Assembly (NCBI GenBank): GCA_003021175.1 | Contig: PXQV01000013.1 | Coordinates: 44,738-108,737 of the forward strand | Length of the DNA stretch: 64,000 nucleotides | DNA from: Halobacteriales archaeon QH_7_66_36 | GTDB taxonomy: Archaea > Halobacteriota > Halobacteria > Halobacteriales > Haloarculaceae | Direction of reading: 5' to 3' | Shown here: positions 35,685 to 46,034 of the stretch, in pieces | Position numbering within the stretch: the first letter of the stretch is position 1 | Layout: each line of letters starts with the position of its first letter | The notes under the pieces: model-generated | Database searches by the model: none | Seen by the model: only the letters and a program-made list of their open reading frames with translations | Told to the model about the DNA's origin: nothing | Program-made: the position numbers and the translations under genes

Positions 35685-35903
35685 TGTAGAAAGCCCCCGT
35701 CGTCTCGACTCCCGGGACTCGCTGCGCGCCTCGCCCTCCCTCCGGTCGGACTGCGGTGTCCTCGCGCGGTGCAACCGCGCGAGCGGGCCGAGGCGACTCC
35801 GTCGCCTCGCTGCTTGCCTCGTCCGGGTTCGTCGAGACGACGGCCCCTTTCAGTCCCACCCACCGCAGTCACTCGGTTGAGCGACGACCCGCGTATCTGA
35901 ATC
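35685..35903 (-). repeat. Dispersed GC-rich element, copy 2
   Basis: Longer relative of the element at 31284-31420, same strand. On the minus strand it reads GGTGGGTGGGACTGAAAG near 35860, a variable hairpin-rich middle (CGCCTCGGCCCGCTCGCG and others), GAGGACACCGCAG, and ends GGGGGCTTTCTACACC. Upstream on that strand lies GATTCAGATACGC, a weak TATA. This is the only content of the gap between the PLP enzyme and alaS. Confidence 0.6.
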
Positions 35904-35911
35904 CCGCTGAG

Positions 35912-38533
35912 CTAGGCGTTCAGCCGTGCGCGGAGCAGGGCCGGGGCCTCTTCGAGCGCGTCGTCGAGATGCTCCACGTCGGGCCCGCCGCCCTGCGCGA
36001 AGTCCGGCGGGCCGCCGCCACCGCCCCCGACCTCGCGGGCGAGTTCGCCGACGACTTCGCCGGCGTCGAGTGAAATCCCCTCGGGAACGCCGACGACGAA
36101 CGTCGCGCCGTCGTGGCCGGAGCCGAGCACCGCGACGGTGCCGTCGTCGACGAGCGCGTTCGCCGTCTTCCGGAGTTCGTCGATGTCAGCGTCGAGCCGG
36201 CGGACGACCGCGTCGGCGTCACCGAGATCGATGGTCTCGCCGCCGTCACCGCCGCCGGCGCGCGCCTCCGCGAGCTGCTCTTTCAGCTCGTCGATCCGCT
36301 TTCCCCGCGCCTTCCACTCGGTGAAGAACCGCTCGGCCGTGTCGGGCACCGCCGTCGGGTCGACGTCGAGCGTCTCGGCCGCCTCGTACAGCGCGTCTTC
36401 CGTCCGCTGTGTCGCCGCGACGGCCGCCTCGCCCGCGGCGAAGGTGAGCCGTTCCACGCCGTCCTGCACGCGCTCCGTCGAGCGGAGCTTGATCAGCCCG
36501 ATGTCGCCCGTCCGGGTGACGTGCGTGCCGGCACACGCCTGCACGTCCTCGCCGACGTGGATCAGTCGGATCTCCTCGCCCGGCGGGATTCCGCCCTGAA
36601 ACAGGTCGAACCCGTGCTCGGCCTGGGCGTCGTTGCGGTGGACCCACTCGGCATCGACGGCGACGTTCTCGCGGACGAGCTCGTTGGCGACACGCTCGAT
36701 CGCCCGCTCGTCCTCGCGGTCCACGCGCTCGTAGTGGGCCACGTCGAGTCGGGCGGAGTCGGTTCCCTTCTGTGCGCCCGCCTGGCCTGCGTCGCGTCCC
36801 GTCGATCTGCCCGCGGACGAACTCGCCCTTGCCGGGATTGCCGGTCGTGCGGTGGAGGACGACGCCGTTCACCTCCTGTACGTCGGTCACCTCGACGGTC
36901 GTGTCGTCGGTCGCGAGCGTTCCCCCGTCGGCCGGCTGGCCGCCGCCCTCGGGGTAGAACATCGTCTGGTCGAGGACGATGTCGTACCCCTCCTCGCGCT
37001 CGATAACGTCTATGACGACCGCCTCGAACTGCGTCCGTTTCACGTCTTCGTAGAACAGCTTATCCGTCTCGGGCAGATCGGCGACGCGGTCGGCCTCGTC
37101 GTCGGCCGCCTCCGTCTCCTCCCCGTCGCCGCCGTGGCGGGCCGCCACCAGCGAGTAGAAGTCGTCGGGCACGGACACCTCGGCTCCTTCTTCGGCGGCG
37201 ATTTCCTCGACCGTATCCGGCTGGATGCCGTGGGAGTCGTACAGTTCGATGACCTCCTCCAGCGGAATCGGCTCGTCGGCGTCGGCGTACCGCTCGTCGT
37301 GTCGCGGTTCTCGTAGTCGAGCCGTTCGGCCTGCATGTCGACGAGCTCGTCCAGCGGCGCGTCGACGCCCACCTCGTCGACGAGTCGCTTCGTCCGGCGG
37401 AGCACCATCCGCGCGAGATACCCCGTGCCGACGTTCGACGGGACGATTCCGTCGCCGAACATGTACGCCATCGTCCGGCAGTGGTCCGCGACGGCGTAGA
37501 TGGTCTCCAGTGGCTCCATCAGGTCGCGCAGCTCGTCGACGGGGACGCCGAGCTCGGCGGCGATGTCGCCCCGCGCCGTCTCCATGTCCTCGGCTTCGTC
37601 GATGTCCATCGCGCCCGCGAGCGTCGACGCCCGGCGGACGAGGTCGGCCTCGTCGTCGTCCAGTTCGATGCCGGCGTTCTCCTTCAGGAACGCGATGGCC
37701 TCCGGGTAGACGGCCTCGTAGACGGTGGGCGTCCCTTGGCTCATCCACGTCCACCGTTCCAGTCCGTAGCCGGTGTCGACGACGTAGGTGTCCATCTCCG
37801 AGTACGTGTTGCCGTCCTTCAGTTCGTACTCGCCGTCGGGGTCCTGCTCCAGCGACATGAAGACGAGCGTCGCCAGCTCCAGTCCCTTGTAGATGACCTC
37901 GATGGCGGGACCGGCGTTGCCGCCGCCCACCCACGGGTCCTCGATGTACGTGATCCCCTCTGGGTCCGCGCCCATCTCGGTCAGCAGTTGGTCGCAGTAC
38001 GCGACCGTCTGGTCCTTCCAGTACACCTCGCCCGAGTAGGCGTACTCGTCGCCTGCTTCCTCCCTCGCGTTGAACGCGTGGTGGGCCATCATCTCGAAGG
38101 CCATCGTGTGCCGCCCCGTCTTGCCCACGTTGTCGATGTCCTGCATCCGGATGCAGGGCTGGGAGACGGTCAGCGGGTTCGCCGGCGGCGGCGTCTCCCC
38201 CGAGGTGACCAGCGGCTGGAAGTCGTAGATGGACGCCTGCGTCAGGAGCACGTCGTCGCGCCAGCGGTTCGCGGCGACCGGATACGGCTCGATGCGCTCG
38301 TGGCCCTGCTCCTCGAAGAAGGAGAGGAACGCCTCGCGCGTCTCGCCGAGCGTGAGTTCCTCGTCGAAGCCGGGGTCGCCGATGAAATCGTACGTCTCAC
38401 ACGGCGGCTCGCCACACGTCTCGCGGTCCGGGTCACGGCTCCAGAAGTGGTCGCCACAGGAGACACACTCCGAGCGAGAGAACCCGTTCTCGCGGAAGTA
38501 GTCGAGTTGATACTCTTCGACGAGGTCGCTCAT
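35912..38533 (-). pseudogene. alaS: Alanyl-tRNA synthetase, interrupted by two frameshifting deletions
   Basis: The three parts read clearly: residues from [20 protein letters not shown] through LDYENRDT in one frame (38533 to about 37298), then [20 protein letters not shown] through [11 protein letters not shown] in the next frame (about 37290-36792), then [21 protein letters not shown] to the C-terminal ARLNA in the first frame again (about 36785-35912). At each junction some 25-30 residues expected from family members are missing. The second gap removes the HHTATH zinc site of the editing domain, while the later [13 protein letters not shown] remains. The aminoacylation core and C-terminal oligomerisation domain are otherwise normal. 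Because the enzyme is essential, either there is another alaS or these are assembly/sequencing errors. Confidence 0.9.
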
Positions 38534-38796
38534 TACCAGCGTGGAGCGGAGCACAGTCCAAAAGCGTTCCGAAGGTTCACTTCGGGCGATTTCGGGCCGC
38601 GACGCGAACACTCACCCGACGGTTACCGCAGGCTCATGTGGCCGCGGCCGGTATATCCGTCGGGAGCAGTGTCACACGCTCCCCCCGGCCCGCGGCCGCA
38701 CACCGCGGGACGGTTTTTTTCCGGCGAGATCCGGAGATAGCACGTTCACGGCGTGGTAGCAATATACATATGACGGACGACTGAACCCCTATACAG

Positions 38797-39711
38797 ATGG
38801 TTCGTCGCCTCTTGTACGTCGACCCCGAGGAAACGGCACGTACGGAGACGGTGGACCGACTCCGAACCGAACTGGACGACCTGGAGCTGACGGTCGACGC
38901 GTGTGCGACGCTGGCGGAGGCAGACGCCGCCGTCTCGCCGGAGACGGTCGCCGTCGTCACCGAATACGATCTCCCCGACGGAACGGGGTTCGACCTCATC
39001 CGGACGGCGAAGGAGGTCTGTCCCGACGCGGGGTGTCTCCTGTACACCGATACCGAGCCGAACACCATCGACACGGGCGAACTTCGGGATTCGCTCACCG
39101 AGTACGTGGGCAAGGAGTCCGTGTCCGGGACCGGTCGCTTAGCGGAGCTGGTACGAACCACCGTCGAGGAGCGGACGCAGGCGTCCTATCCCATCCCACA
39201 GACGGAGGACGAACGGCTGGCCGCCGTCCGGTCGTACGACTTGGAGACGGCAGAGCTACAGGCCTCGCTGTCCCGGCTCACCGAGCTCGCGGCCACCCGC
39301 TTCGACGTTCCGATCGTCTCGATAAACACCATCGAGGAGAGCCGTCAGGAGTACCTAGCTCGGTACGGTTCCGCGGAGGAGTGGGAACCCATCGCCCGCG
39401 AGATATCCATCTGTACGTTCACGATCCTCGAAGACGACGGCGTGATGACCGTCGAGGACGTTGCCGAGGATCCACGGTTCGCACCGATGAGCGACACGCT
39501 CGAAGCCATGGGGGTCCGCTCGTACATGGGCGCCACTCTCGTGACGCCATCCGAGTTAGCAATCGGCACGTTCTGTCTGTTCGGAGAGGAGCCGCGGTCG
39601 TTCTCGGCGACCGAGCGGGCGGACCTGCGCAAGCTGGCGACGACGGCGATGGAACTCATCGACCTACACACACGTACCGCCGCCGATGACTCCGTGGAGG
39701 TGAACCGGTGA
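38797..39711 (+). CDS. Receiver-like and GAF domain signalling protein
   Basis: 304 residues. The N-terminal about 120 residues resemble a receiver domain (RRLLYVDPEETARTETVDRL, then VVTEYDLPDGTGFDLIRTAKE with the candidate Asp, and a late CLLYTDTE). The GAF domain at about 150-290 has SINTIEESRQEYLARYG and FCLFGEEPRSFSATERADLRKLATTAMELIDLHTR. No kinase or DNA-binding domain follows. A TATA-like CAATATACAT about 30 bases upstream is consistent with the ATG. It overlaps the next gene by 4 bases. Confidence 0.82.
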   Translation: MVRRLLYVDPEETARTETVDRLRTELDDLELTVDACATLAEADAAVSPETVAVVTEYDLPDGTGFDLIRTAKEVCPDAGCLLYTDTEPNTIDTGELRDSLTEYVGKESVSGTGRLAELVRTTVEERTQASYPIPQTEDERLAAVRSYDLETAELQASLSRLTELAATRFDVPIVSINTIEESRQEYLARYGSAEEWEPIAREISICTFTILEDDGVMTVEDVAEDPRFAPMSDTLEAMGVRSYMGATLVTPSELAIGTFCLFGEEPRSFSATERADLRKLATTAMELIDLHTRTAADDSVEVNR

Positions 39712-40388
39712 GCGACGCTTCCGAGCCGTACCGGTTCGCCGACGAACTCCCGCTGAACCCCATCGCGCTGGGGACGACAGTGTTGGTGGCCGGCTCGGCG
39801 TTGAGTGGTGCCGAGGACGTGACCCGAGCGCTGGTCACCGAGGGGAACTCACGGGACGAAGGGATGTTGTTCGTCTCGACCAACGAGACCGCCGAAAAGC
39901 TTCTCGCCGCCTGCCAACGGACCACTTCGTCCATCGACACCGCACGACTTGGCATCATCGACTGTAGCGGACAGGCGATAGAGCCTTCCGACACCGGCAT
40001 GAGGGTAAAGTACGTCTCGACCCAACGAGACCTGACCGGCATCGGGATGAAGTACTCGGCGCTGTATCAGGCGCTGTACGCGGACACGGCAGACGGTCGT
40101 GTCCGAACCGGACTGCTAAGCCTCTCGTCGCTGTTGATGTACGTCGACCTGCGACAGCTGTTCCAGTTTGCACACACCCTCTCGGGTCGTATCAGCAGTG
40201 CCGACGGCATCGGGGCGTTCTACATCGACCCGACGGCACACGACACCGCGAGCGTGAACACGCTCACACAGCTCGCCGACGGGCGAATCGACATCAGAGA
40301 AACCGACGACGCGGACGCCGACGGTGAGCTACGGGTCCGGAAGCTCCCCGACCAGCCGGACGGCTGGCAGCCGTTCACGCTCCCCTGA
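39708..40388 (+). CDS. RecA/KaiC-like haloarchaeal signalling partner (DUF7504-type)
   Basis: 226 residues from a GTG in the GTGA overlap with the preceding stop. It has a RecA-like topology (GTTVLVAGSALSGAEDVTRALVTEG in the P-loop place, then GLLSLSSLLMYVDLRQLFQFAHTLSGRIS), but no GxxxxGK[ST], so ATP binding is doubtful. Such proteins are common next to receiver/GAF genes in haloarchaea and are called DUF7504 or HTR-like. Function unknown; tight coupling implies it works with the receiver protein. Confidence 0.7.
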   Translation: MSDASEPYRFADELPLNPIALGTTVLVAGSALSGAEDVTRALVTEGNSRDEGMLFVSTNETAEKLLAACQRTTSSIDTARLGIIDCSGQAIEPSDTGMRVKYVSTQRDLTGIGMKYSALYQALYADTADGRVRTGLLSLSSLLMYVDLRQLFQFAHTLSGRISSADGIGAFYIDPTAHDTASVNTLTQLADGRIDIRETDDADADGELRVRKLPDQPDGWQPFTLP

Positions 40389-40488
40389 GTCGGTCGACGG
40401 GCCCCGTCTGACCTCCTCGCAGAAGTCCGAAGCGGAACGCCCGGAGCCTCGCTTGGCTCCGGCGAACGGCGCGTTCGCGCGCCGATGT

Positions 40489-43400
40489 CTACTCCTCGTC
40501 GTCGAGGGCGAGCGACGCCAACAGCGCCTCTAACTGCACCTGCTCGTTCGCGCCGGCCGTGATCCGGTAATCCGCCTCGCCGACCCGGTCCATCAGCCGG
40601 ACGGCCGCACGGTCCGGAATGTCGAACTCCCAGACGGAGCGGTGGAGCTGGTCGATGATGTCGCCCCCGGCGATGCCGACTTCGGTCAGCAGGTGGTCGA
40701 GCCGCGAGCGCGCCTGCGTGAAGTCGCCCTCCAGCGCGAGGTCGACCATCTCCTTGATCTCCTCCGGGCGGGCCGTCGACGTGATGGCGAAGACGGCCTC
40801 CTCGTCGACGGTGTCGCCCATGACGGCCGCGGCCTGCAGCCCGTTGATCGCCTTCCGCATGTCGCCGTCGGCCGCGTACACGAGCGCGTCGACGCCGTCG
40901 TCGGTCACCTCGATCCCCTCCGTCTCGGCGATTTCCCGCACCTGTGCGGCCACCGCCTCGTCCGCGAGTGGCGAGAAGCGGAAGACGGCACACCGCGACT
41001 GGATGGGATCGATGATCTGACTGGAGTAGTTACACGAGAGGACGAATCGCGTGTTGTTCGAGAACTGCTCCATCGTCCGGCGGAGCGCCCCCTGCGCGTC
41101 GGAAGTATTGTGTGTAAGTATTCCGTTCGCGAGCATGAAGTTCGGCGTGCCTTCCATGCTGATATTGTACGCTCTCCCGCGGTGGCTGTACTCGATGTGA
41201 CGTACTTCCACGGTTTCGACTCTCCGCAGCCCTCCATCTGATACGAGCGCAGGTTCGAACTCGTTCCTGTCGTAGTGTTCGTCGTGGGGAAGCGCGTCGT
41301 CCCCGACGACGACGTACTCGTATTCGTCGCCGTACCGTTGCAAGAACTCCTCGACCTTCTCGATCCGTCCCCACAGTTCAACGACGCCCTTTACCTCGAC
41401 TATCGTATCATCTATCTGGAAGTCCGGGTAGTACGTCGAGTCAGATAGCTCAAACGCCGGCTCGTACTCGTACTCGACTCCAGCGTCCTGTAGTGCATCG
41501 GCAACTTCGTATTCCCAACTCGACCGGACACGGTGCCCGAGCTCGTCACAATAATCGACATCCGGCCAGTATGGTTCGTGACCTTTCAGTGCCTCTGAAA
41601 CCTTCCGGGCGACTTCGGGATCACGCATCGGGTCGTTATCCCCAGTAATATCGTGGACGGGATAGTCCGTGTTGCGAACTCTCTTCCGTTCGAGTCTCTC
41701 CTTTTCCTCCTCGTTCAACTCGTCCCACCACTCGGCACAGGAACGGGCGATTTCGGTCTTCGTTTTCTCCGGGTCGGCGTTGACGACCCACTCCTCCCAC
41801 GGCGTCCCCGAACGCACCTCGCTCAACGCTTCTTTCCACTCTTCGATCGTCTCCTTATCCATCTCCGTAGCGTGAACGCCGTGGAAGTCACCTCCGTGGT
41901 TCGGGTTGTTCTCACCCGCAAACCTCCCGTCAGAGAGTTTATTGACAATCTTTTCGCGCCGCTTCTCGGACCATTCCGTCCCGTGCATCGGGTTCCCTTG
42001 ACCCTGCATATCACGGCTGTGGCCCTTGCCCTTACAGCTAACCGAACAGAACCGCCCGGCCGTCCAATCCTCACAGACCTCGCAACGCGAGACGCCCACG
42101 TCGTCTCTGAAATCGGCGATTTCGTCCCCCGGCGATAGTTCCCGGAGCTCCTTCTCGACGAGTTTCCCGTCATCTCCGACGACGAAGAATGGGTGGGTGA
42201 GGCTCGCAACTGTCGTCCTCCCGTCGGCTAATTCGAGTTCGAAGAAGTCGGCGACGCCAGAATCGACGAGTTTGCCCTTGTCGGACTGTATCTCGTTCGT
42301 CTCGAAGTCGACGGATGGGATCGGTTCGCCGTCTTCGTGTACCTCCTCTATCGGCTTCACTTCCGGCGACGACGGATACCCGGCAATGACTTCGGTCCCT
42401 GGAGGCACGCAGAGCGCGTCCGCCTCGTCGAGGAAGATGACCCGGTAGTCGTAGCCGCCGAAGGAGGAGCGCGCGAAGCTCTTGATGCGGTCGCGCACCA
42501 CGTCGATCCCCCGCTCGTCGCTGGCGTTGAGTTCGAGGAAGTTCTCCCGCCAGTCCTCGCCGTACAGCTCCTTGGCGATGGCCGAGGCCGCGGTCGTGTT
42601 GTGCATCACCGTCGGGACATCTCCGGCGACGTAGTTTCGCGTCTCCGGTACGGTGAGGTCGTAGACCCGGCGTGACTCGTCGACGACCTCGACGGATTCG
42701 ACCGTGTCGAAGTAGAGGTCCGACTCCACCAGCGTGTGAAGGGTGGTGAGCGCCCCGAGAACGTCCTCCGACAGCATCTCGACTGCTATCGACTGGATTC
42801 GGTCGGCAACGGTCCGGAACTTCGGCAGCGATTCGAGGTCGTTCCCGCCTTCGAGCAGGCTGATGACTTCGGTGCCGCGCATCGCTGTCCCGTCCGCGAC
42901 GCGGTTGTACGACACGCCGAGTTGCTCGATGCTGTCCCCGAGGGTCGTTCGCACGCGGTCGAGGTCGACCTCGGTCGACCCGTCGAGCGTGTCCATGATC
43001 GCTACTGCCCGGTCGCTTTCGGGCGTTCGCCGCCCGTCGGCGTACTCGAGCAGCCGATCGGCGCGGACCCCGATATCCGCTTCGAGGTCCTTCCGCGTCT
43101 CGATGGGCGCTAACGCTTCCCGCTGTGTCACCCACGTCGCTGGAACCCCGGCCGCGGCGGTGAGATCCGCACTCAGCCTGTCTAACCGTTCGAGAACCTC
43201 CTGTGCGGTATCGAGCCTCGCCGATGCCGCGTCCAACAGCTCGTCGAGAGCCCCGAGATACGCCTCTCGCCCCGGACTGTCAGGGTTCAGCGTCTCGGGA
43301 ACGTACTCCGACTTCGTCAGATAGAGCGCTTCGGATAGTGTGTCGACCGCGCTTTGTGCCGGTATCGTGTCGTTGTTCGGATTCGGGGGCTTGTCGGCGT

Positions 43401-44874
43401 TCGCCGCGAGCCGCTCTGCTTTCGTCTCGAGCGCGAATCCGACCCGCTTTTCGAACTGGCGGAGATGTCTGGCGCTGGAAACGTACAGTGTGTGATACTC
43501 CCGCTTCGTCCCCGAGCCGTTCGTCGCGGCCTTCCGGACTCGCTTCCGCCGGCTCGGGATGCCGAACCCCGAGAGGAGATACGAAACGAGGGTGACGAGC
43601 TCCTCGTTCTTCTGCGTGAGTTCGATAATCCCCTGTTCGGTCACGTGCCCCTCCGCGTCGAACACGGCCTGCAGGAACGCGCGCCGGCTCTCGTCGTCCC
43701 CGAGGAGTAGCTTCGACCCGATGCCGCTCCCGTCGGTCGCCCCGTCGAACACATCGAAGCACGATTCGACGAGATGCGTCAGGGTGCGATTCCCGAGTTC
43801 CCGATACGGGACGCCCTGCTGTTCGCCGTGACGGACATCGGCGTCGAATACCGTCTCCGCGGCGGTCTCGAACTCGTCGAGTAGCCGCTCGTCGGTGTTG
43901 TAGAACTTCACTCGCCCGCCGCGCAGGTGTGCCTCGCTCACGGCTAGCCCGACGAACCGCGCCAACTCCGGCGTGAGTTCCCACGGAGGCGTAATCGGCT
44001 CCGAACGCCTGTTGTTTCGAGCGACGTATTGAATCGAACCGACGTGGCGTTTCAGTTCGTCTCGGGAGATTTCGAGCGTTCGGAGAAACGACAACGAGCA
44101 GGTCGTGCTCGTGGCTTCGAGGTTACGGTCGAGGGTCCGACGGTACTCTCGGACCACCTTGGCGGTCGTGTCTGCCGCCGCGGCGATGTCCGTGACCGCC
44201 TCGCCTCGCCTGAGCCCGGCGACGACGCGCTTCTTCTTCCCGACGTAGTTCTGTTCGATCGGTATTTCGTGTTCCTCGGCGAACGACTCCGAGACGTGGA
44301 CGAAGGTCCGGTCTCCATCCATCGAGCCGACCCAGTCGAGCCGACTGTCGCCATCCGGGAGCGGTATCGTATGCGGACGGACGACGCGCGTGCCGGCGTC
44401 CATGTCGCCAGCAGGAACCCATTCGAGCCCGTCTTCGTCGACGGTCAGGAGCTCGTGTTCCGGTGTCAGAACGGACTCGTTGCCGTCGCGCGTCGTCACC
44501 CGGACCAGTTCCTCCGCTTCCTTTCCGAAGACGTGTGACGGTTCGACGTACTCGAACGAGCTATCGCCGTCGAACGTCAGCACTTCCAACCCGTCCTCCG
44601 GCGCTTCGAACCCGTCGGCGTCCCCGACGACCGACCCTATCTGCTCGATACCGTCGCTGGTCACGACCGGCGTGTCCCCTGTTACACACTTCCCCACGCC
44701 CGCCGGGCCGGCGAACATGAGGTGGGGAAGATCGTTTCGCTCGACGTAGCTCGTCAGCCGCTCGATGATGTCGCCGTGGCCCTTCACGTCCGCGAGCGAC
44801 TCCGGGCGGTACTTCTCGATCCAGACCTCGCGCCCGCGAGCGCTCGCGGCGTCGTCCTCGGCGGCCTCGCTCAT
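40489..44874 (-). CDS. rfcS: Replication factor C small subunit, with two inteins
   Basis: Canonical clamp-loader small subunit. The precursor of 1461 residues loses inteins at residues 63-759 and 822-1256, leaving 329 residues, the normal length. Walker A is GPAGVGK/TT (split by the first intein between Lys62 and Thr760) and Walker B is LDEADAL (the second intein follows it at /TSDAQG). The arginine-finger SRC occurs in QSRCAVF and the helical C-terminal domain ends ALDDEE. Both ATP-site motifs are therefore disrupted until splicing is complete. TATA-like GGTTTAT at 44901-44907 lies 28 bases before the ATG, giving a leaderless transcript. The reading frame is open upstream to 45075, but that part overlaps the next gene's end. 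Confidence 0.96.
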   Translation of the reverse strand: MSEAAEDDAASARGREVWIEKYRPESLADVKGHGDIIERLTSYVERNDLPHLMFAGPAGVGKCVTGDTPVVTSDGIEQIGSVVGDADGFEAPEDGLEVLTFDGDSSFEYVEPSHVFGKEAEELVRVTTRDGNESVLTPEHELLTVDEDGLEWVPAGDMDAGTRVVRPHTIPLPDGDSRLDWVGSMDGDRTFVHVSESFAEEHEIPIEQNYVGKKKRVVAGLRRGEAVTDIAAAADTTAKVVREYRRTLDRNLEATSTTCSLSFLRTLEISRDELKRHVGSIQYVARNNRRSEPITPPWELTPELARFVGLAVSEAHLRGGRVKFYNTDERLLDEFETAAETVFDADVRHGEQQGVPYRELGNRTLTHLVESCFDVFDGATDGSGIGSKLLLGDDESRRAFLQAVFDAEGHVTEQGIIELTQKNEELVTLVSYLLSGFGIPSRRKRVRKAATNGSGTKREYHTLYVSSARHLRQFEKRVGFALETKAERLAANADKPPNPNNDTIPAQSAVDTLSEALYLTKSEYVPETLNPDSPGREAYLGALDELLDAASARLDTAQEVLERLDRLSADLTAAAGVPATWVTQREALAPIETRKDLEADIGVRADRLLEYADGRRTPESDRAVAIMDTLDGSTEVDLDRVRTTLGDSIEQLGVSYNRVADGTAMRGTEVISLLEGGNDLESLPKFRTVADRIQSIAVEMLSEDVLGALTTLHTLVESDLYFDTVESVEVVDESRRVYDLTVPETRNYVAGDVPTVMHNTTAASAIAKELYGEDWRENFLELNASDERGIDVVRDRIKSFARSSFGGYDYRVIFLDEADALCVPPGTEVIAGYPSSPEVKPIEEVHEDGEPIPSVDFETNEIQSDKGKLVDSGVADFFELELADGRTTVASLTHPFFVVGDDGKLVEKELRELSPGDEIADFRDDVGVSRCEVCEDWTAGRFCSVSCKGKGHSRDMQGQGNPMHGTEWSEKRREKIVNKLSDGRFAGENNPNHGGDFHGVHATEMDKETIEEWKEALSEVRSGTPWEEWVVNADPEKTKTEIARSCAEWWDELNEEEKERLERKRVRNTDYPVHDITGDNDPMRDPEVARKVSEALKGHEPYWPDVDYCDELGHRVRSSWEYEVADALQDAGVEYEYEPAFELSDSTYYPDFQIDDTIVEVKGVVELWGRIEKVEEFLQRYGDEYEYVVVGDDALPHDEHYDRNEFEPALVSDGGLRRVETVEVRHIEYSHRGRAYNISMEGTPNFMLANGILTHNTSDAQGALRRTMEQFSNNTRFVLSCNYSSQIIDPIQSRCAVFRFSPLADEAVAAQVREIAETEGIEVTDDGVDALVYAADGDMRKAINGLQAAAVMGDTVDEEAVFAITSTARPEEIKEMVDLALEGDFTQARSRLDHLLTEVGIAGGDIIDQLHRSVWEFDIPDRAAVRLMDRVGEADYRITAGANEQVQLEALLASLALDDEE
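41107..42411 (-). mobile_element. RfcS intein b after Walker B (435 aa, PD-(D/E)XK with NUMOD3)
   Basis: Begins [15 protein letters not shown], block B is [13 protein letters not shown], and ends HRGRAYNIS...[12 protein letters not shown] before Thr+1. Between them lies a four-cysteine zinc finger (CEVC...FCSVSC), then NUMOD3-like repeats ([48 protein letters not shown]), then a PD-(D/E)XK-like core ([28 protein letters not shown]). There is no LAGLIDADG. Base composition is visibly lower in GC than the neighbours, a sign of recent transfer. Confidence 0.9.
42598..44688 (-). mobile_element. RfcS intein a in the Walker A motif (697 aa, LAGLIDADG)
   Basis: Begins [13 protein letters not shown], block B is [15 protein letters not shown], and ends RRVYDLTVP...[11 protein letters not shown] before Thr+1. 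Degenerate LAGLIDADG helices are [11 protein letters not shown] and [12 protein letters not shown]; both retain an acidic residue. It is unusually long; about 250 further residues of helical, acidic sequence lie between the endonuclease and the C-terminal splicing block, with no motif I recognise. Whether the endonuclease still cuts is uncertain. Confidence 0.92.
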
Positions 44875-44900
44875 GATCGGAGAGTCGCGCCCGCTCGGCA

Positions 44901-44907
44901 TAAACCC
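44901..44907 (-). promoter_or_regulatory. TATA box of rfcS
   Basis: Minus-strand GGTTTAT centred about 28 bases before the rfcS ATG. Confidence 0.55.
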
Positions 44908-44992
44908 CGCGAGAACGCGCCGCGGTATGGATCTCGTCGGCCCGAGCGCCGGGCCTTCGAATCGGTCGGCGCCGTCGACGACGGGTGGATAC

Positions 44993-45994
44993 TTACACGG
45001 TGGTATCGACGAGTTCGAACGCCGTGCCCACGTCGTTTGCCCGTGCCTGCTCGTAGACGACGTGTGCGGCGGCAACGTCTTGGATGGCGAGACCCGTCGA
45101 GTCGAAGACGGTGACGCCGTCCGGGCCGCCGGCTTCCCCGCGGCCGGCCAACTCGTCGGTGACGATTGCGCCGAGTTCGCCGTAGATGTCCTCGTCCGTC
45201 AGCAGTCCCTGCGACCACGGGACGTTGATCTCGCCGGAGTGGGTACACTGCTCGTAGTCGTCGATGACGATGGTGGCGGACTCCAGCAGTTTGTCGTCGA
45301 TTTCGTGTTTGCCGGGCGCGTCGGCCCCCATCGCGTTGATGTGGGTGTGATCGCGGACGGCGTCTGCGGGGACGAGCGGGTGCTCGACCGGCGTGACGGT
45401 CGAGAGGACATCACAGCCGGCGGCCGCCGCGGGGTCCCCCGAGCGCACGTCGAACCCGTCGCCGAAGCGGTCGGTGAACCGCTGGATCGCCTCCGCTCGC
45501 TTGTCGCTGACGACGACCGTCTCGATGTCGCGCACCGTGCTAATCGCCTCCAGTTGCGTGTACGACTGCACGCCAGCGCCGATGATGCCGAGCGACGAGG
45601 CGTCGGCGACCGCGAGATGGTCAGTGGCGACGGCGGCGGCCGCGCCCGTCCGCTTGCGCGTCAGCGTCGTCCCGTCCATGATGGCGAGCGGGAAGGCGTT
45701 CTCCGGTTCTGAGTAGATCATCGTCCCGAGAACGGTCGGTAGGCTGTGTTCGTCGGGGTTGTCGGGGTGGACGTTCACCCACTTGATGCCCGCGGCGTCC
45801 CAGTCGTCTGCCTCCATGTACGCCGGCATCGAGCGGAAGTCGCCGTTGTACTGCGGCAGGTCGATGTACGACTTCGCGGGCATCTGCACGTCGCCGCGCT
45901 GGTAGGCGGCGAACGCTTCCTCGACGGCCACGATGACCTCCGGCGTCTCCGCGCCCTCGGCCACGTCCGATGGACCCAACAGGAGCGTCTCCAT
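44993..45994 (-). CDS. Ornithine cyclodeaminase / alanine dehydrogenase family protein
   Basis: 333 residues from [14 protein letters not shown]. The family's N-terminal substrate part has [23 protein letters not shown] and [25 protein letters not shown], with the Lys and Asp near [17 protein letters not shown]; the Rossmann domain is [17 protein letters not shown]. Members are NAD(P)-dependent amino-acid dehydrogenases or cyclodeaminases (including archaeal alanine dehydrogenase) and mu-crystallin homologues. Which reaction cannot be decided. A frame extension to 46033 exists, but the inner ATG matches the family start. Confidence 0.9.
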   Translation of the reverse strand: METLLLGPSDVAEGAETPEVIVAVEEAFAAYQRGDVQMPAKSYIDLPQYNGDFRSMPAYMEADDWDAAGIKWVNVHPDNPDEHSLPTVLGTMIYSEPENAFPLAIMDGTTLTRKRTGAAAAVATDHLAVADASSLGIIGAGVQSYTQLEAISTVRDIETVVVSDKRAEAIQRFTDRFGDGFDVRSGDPAAAAGCDVLSTVTPVEHPLVPADAVRDHTHINAMGADAPGKHEIDDKLLESATIVIDDYEQCTHSGEINVPWSQGLLTDEDIYGELGAIVTDELAGRGEAGGPDGVTVFDSTGLAIQDVAAAHVVYEQARANDVGTAFELVDTTV

Positions 45995-46034
45995 GTGCCG
46001 CAATTCTTGCGTCCCCGACTTAACTTCGTCCATG

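Noticed and set aside
38713-38720. T run in plus-strand sequence before 38797
   Set aside because: No plus-strand gene ends just upstream, so a terminator function is not supported.
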